Shown here one piece after another: positions 1-8,244 of a stretch of DNA of 64,000 nucleotides. Origin of the DNA: Bacillota bacterium (lineage in GTDB: Bacteria; Bacillota_G; Limnochordia; DTU010); assembly GCA_012799255.1 (NCBI GenBank), contig JAAZLQ010000084.1:12095-76094 (forward strand). The letters are read 5' to 3'. Made by a program: the position numbers and the translations under genes. Numbering within the stretch: position 1 is the first letter of the stretch; each line of letters opens with the position of its first letter. Below the pieces are notes generated by a model. It did no database searches, had not been told where the DNA came from, and worked only from the letters and a program-made list of their open reading frames with translations.

Positions 1-862
1 TGGAGAGTATGAAACCAAAGCGTTGCCGAGATATGAACTAATTTCGAAAATGGTTGGTAGCGAGTTGTCTGAGACTGGCTATTTTGGCGAAGGCGAAACA
101 GTGAAGGTCGCTCGGCATCCTGTTGTTACCGATCGGGAAGTTGCGTTAGCAGCCAAAGGATTGGGTAAGGCTGGAGCGATCAGCCCCTTGGACATAGATG
201 TCAAAAGTGGCGAAGTCTTAGGTATTGCAGGACTATTGGGATCCGGTCGGACTGAAGTAGTTAAGCTACTTTTTGGTATTGACCGTCCAGATCAAGGAGA
301 GACCTTCATTAAAGGGCAGAAAGAAAGTATTAACTCTCCTAGCGACGCTATTGCTCTCGGAATAGGATTTTGCCCCGAGAATCGCAAAGAGGAGGGCGTG
401 ATCGAAGAACTTTCGATCCGTGAGAATATTATTCTGGCTCTACAGGGTAAGATGGGGATCTTTGATCGCATTCCAGAAAAACGACAACAGGAAATCACTA
501 CAAAATTCATTGAACTATTAGACATCCAGGCACATAGTATCGAGCAGGAAGTGCGGACACTAAGCGGCGGTAATCAGCAAAAAGTAATGTTAGCTAGATG
601 GCTCGCGACGGAACCAGATATCCTGTTTCTAGATGAGCCGACCCGTGGTATTGACGTAGGGGCTAAAGTGGAAATCATTGACTTGATTCTGCGGCTTAGA
701 GATGAGGGTAAGGCGATTATCTTTATTTCGTCAGAATTTGAAGAGGTTATGGGTTGTAGCGACCGCATAGCGGTCTTAAGAGACAAAAGGAAAATAGCTG
801 AGTTTAGTGGTGAGGAAATTACCGAAGAAAACATTCTGCAGAATATAGCGGGAGGTAATTAA
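1..862 (+). CDS. ytfR: Sugar ABC transporter ATP-binding protein, YtfR/RbsA type (5' end outside window)
   Basis: This is the C-terminal part of a double-ATPase subunit of a CUT2-type (ribose/galactofuranose) importer. The reading frame is open back to base 2, so the true start lies upstream. What remains is the second ATPase domain: a degenerate Walker A region (GLLGSGRTE), the signature LSGGNQQKV, Walker B (ILFLDEPTRGID) and the switch region (IIFISSEFEEV). The stop is followed one base later by the ATG of the first permease, so translation is probably coupled. The two downstream permeases resemble E. coli YtfT and YjfF, which points to a galactofuranose-like sugar, but substrate cannot be read from the ATPase. 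The periplasmic binding protein would be upstream of the window. Confidence 0.93.
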   Translation, partial: GEYETKALPRYELISKMVGSELSETGYFGEGETVKVARHPVVTDREVALAAKGLGKAGAISPLDIDVKSGEVLGIAGLLGSGRTEVVKLLFGIDRPDQGETFIKGQKESINSPSDAIALGIGFCPENRKEEGVIEELSIRENIILALQGKMGIFDRIPEKRQQEITTKFIELLDIQAHSIEQEVRTLSGGNQQKVMLARWLATEPDILFLDEPTRGIDVGAKVEIIDLILRLRDEGKAIIFISSEFEEVMGCSDRIAVLRDKRKIAEFSGEEITEENILQNIAGGN

Positions 863-863
863 T

Positions 864-1925
864 ATGGCAAGGGCATCCCATATTTGGAAGAACTTTTCCA
901 AGTCGAAGTTGTTCACACCACTACTAGTCTTAGCGTTGATCTTTTTGTATAACTTCATATTTACGGACAACTTCTTTTTGATTGAAGTCAGATCAGGACA
1001 TCTCTATGGTAACTTGATTGACATTCTGAAACGGGCCACTCCAATCATGTTAATCGCCACGGGCTTAACATTGGTTATTGCTACCGGAGGGATCGATATT
1101 TCGGTTGGCTCGGTCGTGGCCATTTCGTGTGCAGTTACCGCTTTTCTAATTGGAGGGGATTTGGTTATCAGGGATGGCGCGATCGTATCGGCATCACGCG
1201 TGCCAATGGCAATCGCCCTTCTGTGTGGGGTTTTCTCCGGGGTTCTGGCGGGAGCATGGAATGGGACCCTTGTGTCCAAAGTCGGAATGCAACCAATTAT
1301 AGCCACCTTAATACTGCAGGTTGCCGGACGTGGTATTGCCCAGATGATTACTCGCGGGCAGATTATTACCGTCTACAACGACTTTTTTTCCAGTATCAGT
1401 AATGGCTATTTTCTCTACTTGCCAAATCCTGTTTTTATCGTTGCTTTTGTGTTTATCGCTACCTTGGTCTTGGTTAGAAAGACCTCACTGGGTTTATTTA
1501 TCGAGTCAGTAGGCTCCAATCGGACAGCTTCGCGTTTCACCGGAATCAAGGCACGTACTGTCATTTTCTGGTGTTACGTATTTACCGGATTGTGTGCGGG
1601 AATAGCTGGTATTTTAGTCTGTTCTAATGTTCGCTGTGCAGATGGAAACAATGCTGGGTTGCTCATGGAACTTGATGCAATCTTGGCTGTAGTGATTGGT
1701 GGAACCTCAATGAGTGGGGGCAAGTTCTACCTGGGGGGTAGCATGATTGGGGCGATTATCATTCAGACACTTACAACCAGTATCTATGCACTGGGCGTAC
1801 CACCAGAGATTACTCAGGTGGTGAAGGCGGTTGTAATCTTTATCATCTGTATCATTCAATCAGACAGATTTCGCAGCTCAATTGCGGGTGCGATTAGTGG
1901 AAAAAGGAGGTTGATGGCTGAATGA
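864..1925 (+). CDS. ytfT: Sugar ABC transporter permease, YtfT-like
   Basis: A 353-residue integral membrane permease of the RbsC family with a hydrophobic N-terminus and repeated transmembrane segments. The family-typical GGIDISVGSVVAIS and the C-terminal ELDAILAVVIGGTSMSGGK followed by a GVPPEITQVVKAVV stretch are visible. This C-terminal region is close to what I recall of E. coli YtfT. It lies between the ATPase gene (1-bp gap) and a second permease (ATGA overlap), as in ytfQRT-yjfF operons. It would form the heterodimeric membrane channel with the next gene product. Galactofuranose as substrate is inference from family resemblance. Confidence 0.92.
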   Translation: MARASHIWKNFSKSKLFTPLLVLALIFLYNFIFTDNFFLIEVRSGHLYGNLIDILKRATPIMLIATGLTLVIATGGIDISVGSVVAISCAVTAFLIGGDLVIRDGAIVSASRVPMAIALLCGVFSGVLAGAWNGTLVSKVGMQPIIATLILQVAGRGIAQMITRGQIITVYNDFFSSISNGYFLYLPNPVFIVAFVFIATLVLVRKTSLGLFIESVGSNRTASRFTGIKARTVIFWCYVFTGLCAGIAGILVCSNVRCADGNNAGLLMELDAILAVVIGGTSMSGGKFYLGGSMIGAIIIQTLTTSIYALGVPPEITQVVKAVVIFIICIIQSDRFRSSIAGAISGKRRLMAE

Positions 1926-2917
1926 GATCTAAGTTGCCATTACTTGTTACAATCCTCTTGTTTGTTTTAATGTACGGACTCGGATCGGCTTTTTTTCCAG
2001 GCTTCTTTGCCCTTCAGACTTTCTATTACTTGTTGATAGATAACGCTTTTCTGATCATAATGGGTGTCGGTATGACCTTTGTGATATTGTCTGGGGGAAT
2101 CGACCTTTCCGTTGGGTCATTGCTAGCTTTAACTACAATGGTCGTATCCAGTCTGATTGAAAAAAACCAGATGCATCCGTTTCTGGTAATACCACTTGTC
2201 CTGCTTATGGGGACAGGTTTCGGTGCCTTCATGGGATTTTTGATTCAGGCCTTTAAAATCCCACCTTTTATTGTGACCCTCGGTGGTCTCTATTTGGCTC
2301 GTGGTTTGTGCTACGTGGTGAGTATAGATACCATTGCCATTACGCATCCGATCTATAATTTTCTGTCGCAGTACAAGATTAGGATTATCGGAAACAATTT
2401 TATCTCGGTAAATGTTGTGCTTGCTTTTATTATGGTTCTCCTTGGGGTTTTCCTTGCCCATTATACTAAGTTTGGGCGCACCGTTTATGCTATTGGTGGT
2501 AATGAACGCTCAGCAATGTTGATGGGGCTTCCGGTAGGTCGCACTAAGGTGCTAATTTATGCTTTCAGTAGTTTTTGTGCAACGCTATCTGGTATCGCCT
2601 TCACTTTTTATATGCGCTCTGGCTATGCCCTGCATGGGGTAGGAATGGAAATGGACGCCATTGCCGCGGTAGCTATTGGAGGAACGTTGTTAACTGGTGG
2701 ACATGGCTACGTTATAGGGACCCTCTTTGGAGTACTAATATCTGGCACTATCCAATATTTGATCATGTTTCAAGGTACACTTAACGCCTGGTGGACAAAG
2801 ATTGCCATCGGAGCCTTAGTATGTATCTTCTGTTTGTTCCAAAAACTGTTGACAGTCCGTCAGGACAGCCAACCTTCATTACGATCGAAGCGGCAGCCGG
2901 AGGCGCCAGTTGCCTAA
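1922..2917 (+). CDS. yjfF: Sugar ABC transporter permease, YjfF-like
   Basis: A 331-residue RbsC-family permease whose ATG overlaps the preceding stop (ATGA), so it is translationally coupled. It has the GGIDLSVGSLLAL motif near residue 60, the GYALHGVGMEMDAIAAVAIG stretch and the NAWWTKIAIGALV segment characteristic of YjfF. It is the second membrane subunit of the importer and the last gene of the operon: a strong terminator hairpin follows at 2940-2965. Nothing appears truncated. Confidence 0.92.
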   Translation: MRSKLPLLVTILLFVLMYGLGSAFFPGFFALQTFYYLLIDNAFLIIMGVGMTFVILSGGIDLSVGSLLALTTMVVSSLIEKNQMHPFLVIPLVLLMGTGFGAFMGFLIQAFKIPPFIVTLGGLYLARGLCYVVSIDTIAITHPIYNFLSQYKIRIIGNNFISVNVVLAFIMVLLGVFLAHYTKFGRTVYAIGGNERSAMLMGLPVGRTKVLIYAFSSFCATLSGIAFTFYMRSGYALHGVGMEMDAIAAVAIGGTLLTGGHGYVIGTLFGVLISGTIQYLIMFQGTLNAWWTKIAIGALVCIFCLFQKLLTVRQDSQPSLRSKRQPEAPVA

Positions 2918-2939
2918 ATTACGAACTAAAAAGTAAGCA

Positions 2940-2968
2940 AAAAGATGCGGCGAACCGCATCTTTTCAA
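2940..2968 (+). terminator. Intrinsic terminator, probably bidirectional
   Basis: The stem AAAGATGCGG / CCGCATCTTT with loop CGAA is followed by T-rich sequence. It sits between the end of the sugar ABC operon and the end of the convergent SGNH hydrolase gene, and the A tract on the 5' side makes it usable from both strands. Confidence 0.88.
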
Positions 2969-2978
2969 TTTTCCTCGC

Positions 2979-3617
2979 CTATATTCCCTTAACACCTACG
3001 GCTTCGAGCCAAGCCCGGGCGATCAAACCGTGCCCCGCAGGCGAGGGATGTACTCCGTCAGGAGCCCAATAGATGGGGTCCGCCTGTGCGCAAGCTGCGG
3101 CGAAAAGTCCATCGAGAGGTACATAAGTTGCCCCAAATTCTCTGGCCAATTCACGGACTGCTTGGATTTTTGGATCCAAATCTTCACGCCAAGCTTTCTG
3201 TTCTTCCTTGGCCGGTACCAAGAATGGTTCTAGGATAATAAGCTTAGTGGCCGGGGAACTTTCTTTCACGCGTGTGAGAATTCTCTCATATCCGTCCCGA
3301 TAGCTTTCGGTGGAAGTGGGGTCGTTTTGGCTAAATCTCTTCCAGCAGTCATTGATGCCGATTAAAATAGAGAGCACATTGGGCTTTAAATTCAGGCAAT
3401 CCTCATCCCAACGTTGCTCGAGATCCTTTACCCGATTACCGCTAATTCCCCGATTCAAAAAGCGAACTTGCAGCTCAGGATGAATGGACGAAAAAATACT
3501 GGCTGCAATGTACGCGTAACCTGTTCCGAGGGAATCAGTCTGGCGATCACGCTTGGTATCAGTGATGCTGTCGCCTTGGAATAAAACTAAATCATGTGCT
3601 TCAATAATCATTTGCAT
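2979..3617 (-). CDS. SGNH/GDSL-family esterase (carbohydrate acetylesterase-like)
   Basis: A 212-residue cytosolic protein with the SGNH blocks in order: block I GDSITD (nucleophile Ser17), block II with the GISGNR glycine, block III GINDC (G-x-N-D) and block V DGVHPS (Asp/His of the triad). Length and motifs match the single-domain acylhydrolases that deacetylate sugars. There is no signal peptide, so it probably acts on an imported oligosaccharide or acylated sugar, consistent with its position convergent to the sugar importer. The ATG is preceded by AAGGAG at a suitable distance. The exact substrate is unknown. Confidence 0.88.
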   Translation of the reverse strand: MQMIIEAHDLVLFQGDSITDTKRDRQTDSLGTGYAYIAASIFSSIHPELQVRFLNRGISGNRVKDLEQRWDEDCLNLKPNVLSILIGINDCWKRFSQNDPTSTESYRDGYERILTRVKESSPATKLIILEPFLVPAKEEQKAWREDLDPKIQAVRELAREFGATYVPLDGLFAAACAQADPIYWAPDGVHPSPAGHGLIARAWLEAVGVKGI

Positions 3618-3758
3618 ATCGCTCTCCTTAACAACTTGCTACTGTTTTATTCTCCTAATGGGCGAATTCCCCTGTTTAACCTTGTTTTTTCTTACTTTGC
3701 AGGGGAAAGTTTCAAAATGTTTAATATATGGTTAAACAAAAAACGGAGGAAAAGCAAA

Positions 3759-3935
3759 ATGGGTGATAATAATAAGAATAGGAATGAAAGTGGAGCCTAT
3801 TTAAGTGTAGGAATAGGTGTTGGTGTAGCACTAGGTACCGCTCTAGGAGTTGTCTTCGATAATGTTGGTCTCGGAATAGCACTAGGAGTCGCCCTAGGGG
3901 TGGCTGTAGGAACCGGACTCGACTATTTTACCTAG
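3759..3935 (+). CDS. Small glycine-zipper membrane protein
   Basis: A 58-residue protein: a polar Asn-rich N-terminus, then a strongly hydrophobic glycine-repeat region (GVGVALGTALGVVF, then GLGIALGVALGVAVGTG) ending in a short acidic/aromatic tail. The G-x-x-x-G spacing is typical of glycine zippers that pack helices in membranes. The start is ATG with GGAGG nine bases upstream. A longer open frame reaches back to 3594, but the good ribosome site supports 3759. No function is recognisable. A small hairpin (3930-3949) overlaps the stop and could terminate transcription. Confidence 0.7.
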   Translation: MGDNNKNRNESGAYLSVGIGVGVALGTALGVVFDNVGLGIALGVALGVAVGTGLDYFT

Positions 3936-3953
3936 AATTCGAACTAGGTTTTT
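3930..3953 (+). terminator. Weak intrinsic terminator
   Basis: The stem ACCTAG / CTAGGT with an eight-base loop is followed by a short T run, and it overlaps the stop codon of the glycine-zipper gene. The 6-bp stem makes this a modest call. Confidence 0.45.
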
Positions 3954-4145
3954 CAAAAATTTTCTCTAAGATCTAAAAGAAAAGCAGGAACTAAGGAGAG
4001 AAAAAAGAAATCGATCAATATCATCAATCCACCCAATTGAGGTAACCGGATTAATGGCGGTGCCGAGCTGTCATGCTTGGTCCTTGACACTTGTCTTACT
4101 ATATCCTGAGTTTTAACACAATCGATGGCGTTTTGAGTATTCGCA

Positions 4146-4181
4146 GGTGCCCAACGTCGTTAGGCTGATGGGCACCTTTTT
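4146..4181 (+). terminator. Terminator-like hairpin in the leader of the DUF1538 gene
   Basis: A perfect 8-bp stem GGTGCCCA / TGGGCACC with a 15-base loop and a T run lies only about 30 bases before the DUF1538 start. A consensus -35 hexamer TTGACA is present at 4084-4089, but no convincing -10 follows at the right distance. The hairpin may end a short upstream transcript or attenuate the downstream operon. The rest of 3954-4145 shows no gene. Confidence 0.7.
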
Positions 4182-4214
4182 GGTTACAAAAAATCAGGAG
4201 GGCAAGGTGGTTGT

Positions 4215-5714
4215 GTGAGCATATTTCTAGATCTTGTAAAGGATAATATTAGAGCTGTAACCCCAATTGCCGCAATTGTGTTATTATTAAATATTACTTT
4301 GGTGCCGTTGGGTCTTCCGTTGATTCTTCGGTTTTTGGTGGGCGCGATCTTAATAATCATTGGTCTTTCTCTGTTTCTCTTTGGTGTGGAAATAGGTATT
4401 ACACCCATGGGTAGCTTGACCGGTTCGTCTTTGGTGAAGACAAACAAGCTTCCTTTGGTCCTTCTAGGTGGGCTGTTTCTTGGTTTTTTTATTTCGGTAG
4501 CAGAACCAGGTTTGATGGTACTGGCTAATCAAGTTGATTTTGTTACAATATCCGCCATCTCTTCGATGAAGCTGCTAGTAGTGGTATCAATTGGGTTAGC
4601 CATTATGGTTGCACTTGGTTTTCTTAGGGTCTTTCTGAATATATCTTTGAAGGTTTTTCTGTTAGTATGCTACATAATCATTCTCGTTCTGGCGTTTTTT
4701 ACCCAACCAGAGTTTCTAGCAATTGCTTTTGATGCATCTGGGGCAACCACAGGCATTCTGGCGGTACCGTTTCTTTTGGCGTTGGCCGTGGGCATCTCGC
4801 GTTTGCGCAAAGATAGCAAAGCTTCTGAAGAAGATAGCTTCGGATTGGTTGCAATTGCCTCAGCAGGTGCTATAATGGCGGTTATGGTCCTAAATATTGT
4901 CATCGGTACACAAGAGTATGTTGCTGCAAGTCTAGAACCGATCAAACTGGATAATGTGACTGTCATTCAACCGTTTTTAGCTCATTTTTCGGAGGCGCTT
5001 CGTGAGAGCTTTTATAGTCTTCTACCCTTGACGGTGGCCTTCTTCGTTTTGCAGGACTTATTATTCAAACTGGATCGTAAGCACTTCGTTCGAATTGTGA
5101 AAGGCTTTTTGTACGCATTTATTGGGTTGGTTGTATTTCTCGTCGGGGTCAATGGCGGATTTATGGAGATAAGTAGTGAGCTTGGTTTGCGCCTAGCATC
5201 ACTAGACAATAAGAGTTGGCTAGTTCTGACTGCTTTTGCTTTAGGGTTCTTCACAATTTTGGCCGAACCGGCAGTATTTGTGTTAACCCATCAAATAGAA
5301 GAGGTGACGAGCGGGTACGTTAAACGAAAGGCGGTTGGGGCAGCCCTCTCCATTGGAGTCGGTTTCGCTGTAGCAACTGCTACCATTCGCATCTTGACGC
5401 CTTCGTTGCAGTTGTGGCACATCTTGTTACCCGGTTATATCATTGCTGTGAGCATGATGCATTTTGTCCCCACACTATTTGTGGGAATTGCTTTTGACGC
5501 TGGTGGCGTTGCAACTGGACCGATGACCGCCACATTTATCCTGGCGTTTGTCCAAGGTGCAGCAAGTTCTTTTGAAGGAGCAAATCTCTTACGGGATGGT
5601 TTTGGTATGATTGCCCTCGTGGCAATGGCTCCAATCATTACTTTACAGATTCTGGGTGTAATCTTCCAAGCAAGATCGCGGAAACAAGGAGTGGATATTG
5701 ATGCAGAAGGCTGA
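4215..5714 (+). CDS. DUF1538 family membrane protein (two repeats)
   Basis: A 499-residue polytopic membrane protein made of two homologous halves, each containing an AEP motif at a re-entrant-like position (FISVAEPGLMVLANQVD near residue 95, FFTILAEPAVFVLTHQIEEVT near 350) and a FDASGATTG / FDAGGVATG motif. This arrangement matches DUF1538, a predicted transporter family of unknown substrate. The start is GTG; an AGGAGGG lies 12 bases upstream and a second AAGGTGG closer. The next gene, a PII-type signalling protein, overlaps it by 14 bp, so the two are almost certainly co-translated and the PII protein probably gates or senses for this membrane protein. Confidence 0.88.
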   Translation: MSIFLDLVKDNIRAVTPIAAIVLLLNITLVPLGLPLILRFLVGAILIIIGLSLFLFGVEIGITPMGSLTGSSLVKTNKLPLVLLGGLFLGFFISVAEPGLMVLANQVDFVTISAISSMKLLVVVSIGLAIMVALGFLRVFLNISLKVFLLVCYIIILVLAFFTQPEFLAIAFDASGATTGILAVPFLLALAVGISRLRKDSKASEEDSFGLVAIASAGAIMAVMVLNIVIGTQEYVAASLEPIKLDNVTVIQPFLAHFSEALRESFYSLLPLTVAFFVLQDLLFKLDRKHFVRIVKGFLYAFIGLVVFLVGVNGGFMEISSELGLRLASLDNKSWLVLTAFALGFFTILAEPAVFVLTHQIEEVTSGYVKRKAVGAALSIGVGFAVATATIRILTPSLQLWHILLPGYIIAVSMMHFVPTLFVGIAFDAGGVATGPMTATFILAFVQGAASSFEGANLLRDGFGMIALVAMAPIITLQILGVIFQARSRKQGVDIDAEG

Positions 5715-6375
5715 TTCACAACATAAGCAATTTGAACTAATTTGCGTGATCGTGAACTTCGGCTTAGGGAGTAAAGTGCTGAGTTTGGCTAAAAAAAGCG
5801 GTATGTCTGGCGGTACAATTGTACTGGGGAGAGGTACCGTACACAATCGCTGGTTAGAGTTGTTAGAACTAACGGACGTCCGTAAAGAGGTAGTGCTCAT
5901 GATTGGTGAGAAGTCAGTCTGCCGAAATGTACTAACAGTGCTCGATCAGAAGTTCAATTTCCGAAAACCCAATCATGGGATAGCATTTACTATGCCCGTC
6001 GGAGTATTTATAGGTACGGGTAACTATGAATATGAGTTTAGTGCCCAAGATGGAGGTAACAGCAAAGTGTATAATGCGATTTTTGTTGTGGTGGACAAGG
6101 GCAAGGGCGAAGAAGTAATGGACGTGGCTGCAGAAGCAGGTGCCCGTGGGGGAACGATCATTAACGCACGTGGCTCAGGTATTCATGAAACCGCGACGTT
6201 TCTCAACATGGAAATTGAGCCAGAGAAAGAAGTCGTACTTATGCTCATCAAGGTTGATCTGGGTGAAAAGGTTGTTAAAGCCTTGCGTGACAATTTTCAC
6301 ATAGATCAACCAGGTAATGGAATAATCTTTGTTCAAAGTGTAAACGAGACTTATGGTCTTGTAACCGAGTCCTAG
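5701..6375 (+). CDS. Tandem PII-family signalling protein
   Basis: A 224-residue protein that is a head-to-tail fusion of two PII/GlnB-like domains (about residues 10-105 and 115-220). Each half has a GGTI motif at the ligand-binding B-loop position (GGTIVLGRGT, GGTIINARGSG) and a conserved KEVVLM strand (RKEVVLMI, EKEVVLMLI). Canonical PII proteins are about 110 residues and trimeric, so a tandem fusion is unusual. A TTG three bases earlier is also open, but ATG 5701 has AAGGAG at ideal spacing. It overlaps the DUF1538 gene by 14 bp. PII proteins bind adenine nucleotides and small metabolites and regulate membrane partners; the partner here is inferred to be DUF1538. Confidence 0.85.
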   Translation: MQKADSQHKQFELICVIVNFGLGSKVLSLAKKSGMSGGTIVLGRGTVHNRWLELLELTDVRKEVVLMIGEKSVCRNVLTVLDQKFNFRKPNHGIAFTMPVGVFIGTGNYEYEFSAQDGGNSKVYNAIFVVVDKGKGEEVMDVAAEAGARGGTIINARGSGIHETATFLNMEIEPEKEVVLMLIKVDLGEKVVKALRDNFHIDQPGNGIIFVQSVNETYGLVTES

Positions 6376-6501
6376 TTTCGAACTGGGGAGGGTGGCGAGG
6401 TTCAAATACGAAAGTTCGCCTATCTCTCGGTCCCATGTTTGTGCATATTCATGGTATGTAAGAAGTAAGTTGGCCTCAAAAAAATAGGAGGTGAACTGTG
6501 C

Positions 6502-7164
6502 ATGAATATGAACAAGCAAGGAAGACAAATGGTGGGCTGCAACCGTGATCTGTCTCCCCAAGAGGCGGCATTAATTCAACCGAGTTTATCCAACGGGCTG
6601 GTTAGTGTGACGGCTGCTAGTCCCATTTTTGATCCTGATGCTGCATACCTGGCCGCCACGTCCAAAATTGACATTTCAGGCTTACCATTTGCCAGTCTAA
6701 ATGACTCCATCAGTGACGGTGACCTGACAGTCGCTTTTAGCATACCGCTGGAAAAACTCGGACCTGTCCCCGATGGCTGGGCAACTTGGTCTTCGCCGCC
6801 ATTTTCAGAAGATCCCAATCCAGATGTACTGTATGCATCATCCGATACACTAACACTGGAGCTATCCAGACCGGTGACCATTCTCGGGTTTGAACTAGAG
6901 CCTAGTCCGTTTCAGTTGCTTAGCTATACTGCAGATTTTTACTTGGGAAACACACTGGTGGAAAGCATCACTCGTGATGTGGACGGCGCCGCGGGAGCTC
7001 GCCTTTTTGCCCGTGAAGATGGTCCAATTGATCGAGTTGTCATCACTGGAAGTGCGCCATTTGCCATTGCCCAAGTACGCTACGACTTGGCTCCATCACC
7101 AAGTACTTTCCTATTCTTGGTCCTTCTCATTCTTCTCTTAATTTTGGCGCTAATCCTACTCTAG
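6502..7164 (+). CDS. Hypothetical protein with C-terminal hydrophobic anchor
   Basis: A 220-residue protein I do not recognise. There is no N-terminal signal peptide. Residues about 30-195 look like a beta-rich domain (VTAASPIFDPDAAYLAATSK, LELSRPVTILGFELEPSPF), somewhat like domains found in secreted PEP-CTERM-type proteins. The last 25 residues are an almost pure Leu/Ile stretch after a Ser/Pro linker, i.e. a tail anchor with no charged residues after it. The ATG has AGGAGGT nine bases upstream. A hairpin at 7182-7209 follows. Export route and function are unknown. Confidence 0.7.
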   Translation: MNMNKQGRQMVGCNRDLSPQEAALIQPSLSNGLVSVTAASPIFDPDAAYLAATSKIDISGLPFASLNDSISDGDLTVAFSIPLEKLGPVPDGWATWSSPPFSEDPNPDVLYASSDTLTLELSRPVTILGFELEPSPFQLLSYTADFYLGNTLVESITRDVDGAAGARLFAREDGPIDRVVITGSAPFAIAQVRYDLAPSPSTFLFLVLLILLLILALILL

Positions 7165-7181
7165 TTCGAACTGTATGTAAC

Positions 7182-7209
7182 AAGCCTAGCAGGGAAATCT
7201 GCTAGGCTT
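7182..7209. terminator. Bidirectional hairpin between convergent genes
   Basis: An 11-bp perfect stem AAGCCTAGCAG / CTGCTAGGCTT with a six-base loop sits between the convergent genes at 7164 and 7217. The T tract is poor on both sides, so termination efficiency is uncertain. Confidence 0.7.
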
Positions 7210-7216
7210 CACATTT

Positions 7217-8173
7217 CTATAAGTTCAGTTTCAGCTTTAGGTTCTTTAACATATCCTCGGTCATGGCATCCAAATCGTATTTAGGTTTCCAACCCCACTC
7301 ATCTCTAGCGGCTGTATCGTCCATAGCATTTGGCCAAGACTCGGCAATAGCCTGCCGTACAGGATCAACCTCGTAGTCCAGTTCAAATTCGGGGATAAAC
7401 TTCTTGATGGAGCTAGCAATGTCTTCTGGAGCAACGCTCATTGCTGTAACATTGAATGCATTCCTGTGTTTGAGCTTGGTGGGGTCCGCTTCTAAGAGAT
7501 TGATTATAGCGCCCAAGGCATCAGGCATATACATCATATCCATTTTTGTTCCGGGTCCGATAAAACTGGTATATCTTTTCTCTCGGAGTGCTTCATAGTA
7601 AATGTGTACTGCATAGTCGGTAGTGCCGCCACCGGGAAGTGTTTCATAAGAAATCAGGCCTGGAAAACGCACTCCACGTGTGTCTACCCCAAATCTATGA
7701 TAATAGTAGTCGCAAAGTAGTTCGCCGGTAACTTTGGTCACACCATACATGGTAGAAGGTCTTTGAATTGTATCTTGTGGAGTGTTATCTTTTGGCGTAG
7801 AGTCGCCAAACACTGCTATAGAACTTGGAGTGAATACAGCACAGTTTTCTGCTCTGGCCACTTCTAGTACATTGTACAGGCCATTTATGTTCACATCCCA
7901 GGCTAGTTGCGGGTCTTTTTCGCCTACCGCGGATAATACCGCCGCTAGGTGGATGATGGTGTTGATTTTATGCTTTTTTACTACCTCTGCTAGTTGTTGA
8001 CCATTGGTTACGTCCACAACTTCAAAGATACCAGTGTCAATGAGTTCGTTTGGTTCTTCTCTGCTTCCCTTGCTACTAGCAACCACGTTGTTAGTACCAT
8101 ACAACTTTCTTAAACCCACAGTTAGTTCAGAACCGATTTGGCCCAAGGCCCCTGTCACTAAAATCTTCCGCAC
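7217..8173 (-). CDS. NAD-dependent epimerase/dehydratase, probable L-threonine 3-dehydrogenase (SDR type)
   Basis: A 318-residue extended SDR enzyme. The N-terminal Rossmann motif GALGQIGSE binds NAD; the catalytic YGVTK (Tyr-x-x-x-Lys) lies near residue 143. The GVRFPGLISY and GGGTTDYAVHIYY stretches are typical of the UDP-galactose-epimerase-like L-threonine dehydrogenases, which oxidise threonine to 2-amino-3-ketobutyrate. The start is GTG with GGGAGG seven bases upstream. A threonine aldolase gene is encoded elsewhere in the window (51452-52477), so two threonine catabolic routes may exist. A sugar-nucleotide epimerase is the less likely alternative. Confidence 0.85.
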   Translation of the reverse strand: MRKILVTGALGQIGSELTVGLRKLYGTNNVVASSKGSREEPNELIDTGIFEVVDVTNGQQLAEVVKKHKINTIIHLAAVLSAVGEKDPQLAWDVNINGLYNVLEVARAENCAVFTPSSIAVFGDSTPKDNTPQDTIQRPSTMYGVTKVTGELLCDYYYHRFGVDTRGVRFPGLISYETLPGGGTTDYAVHIYYEALREKRYTSFIGPGTKMDMMYMPDALGAIINLLEADPTKLKHRNAFNVTAMSVAPEDIASSIKKFIPEFELDYEVDPVRQAIAESWPNAMDDTAARDEWGWKPKYDLDAMTEDMLKNLKLKLNL

Positions 8174-8244
8174 ATCGAACCCTCCCTAGTGGTAATGTTC
8201 TAAACAGGTGCTTCTTACACCTTTGTTTATTTTATCACAATACC

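Noticed and set aside
3936..7172. TTCGAAC-like palindrome after three TAG stops (about 3938, 6377, 7164)
   Set aside because: The six-base palindrome TTCGAA also occurs within genes (for example near 14465, 44788 and 62231), so the coincidence is weak.
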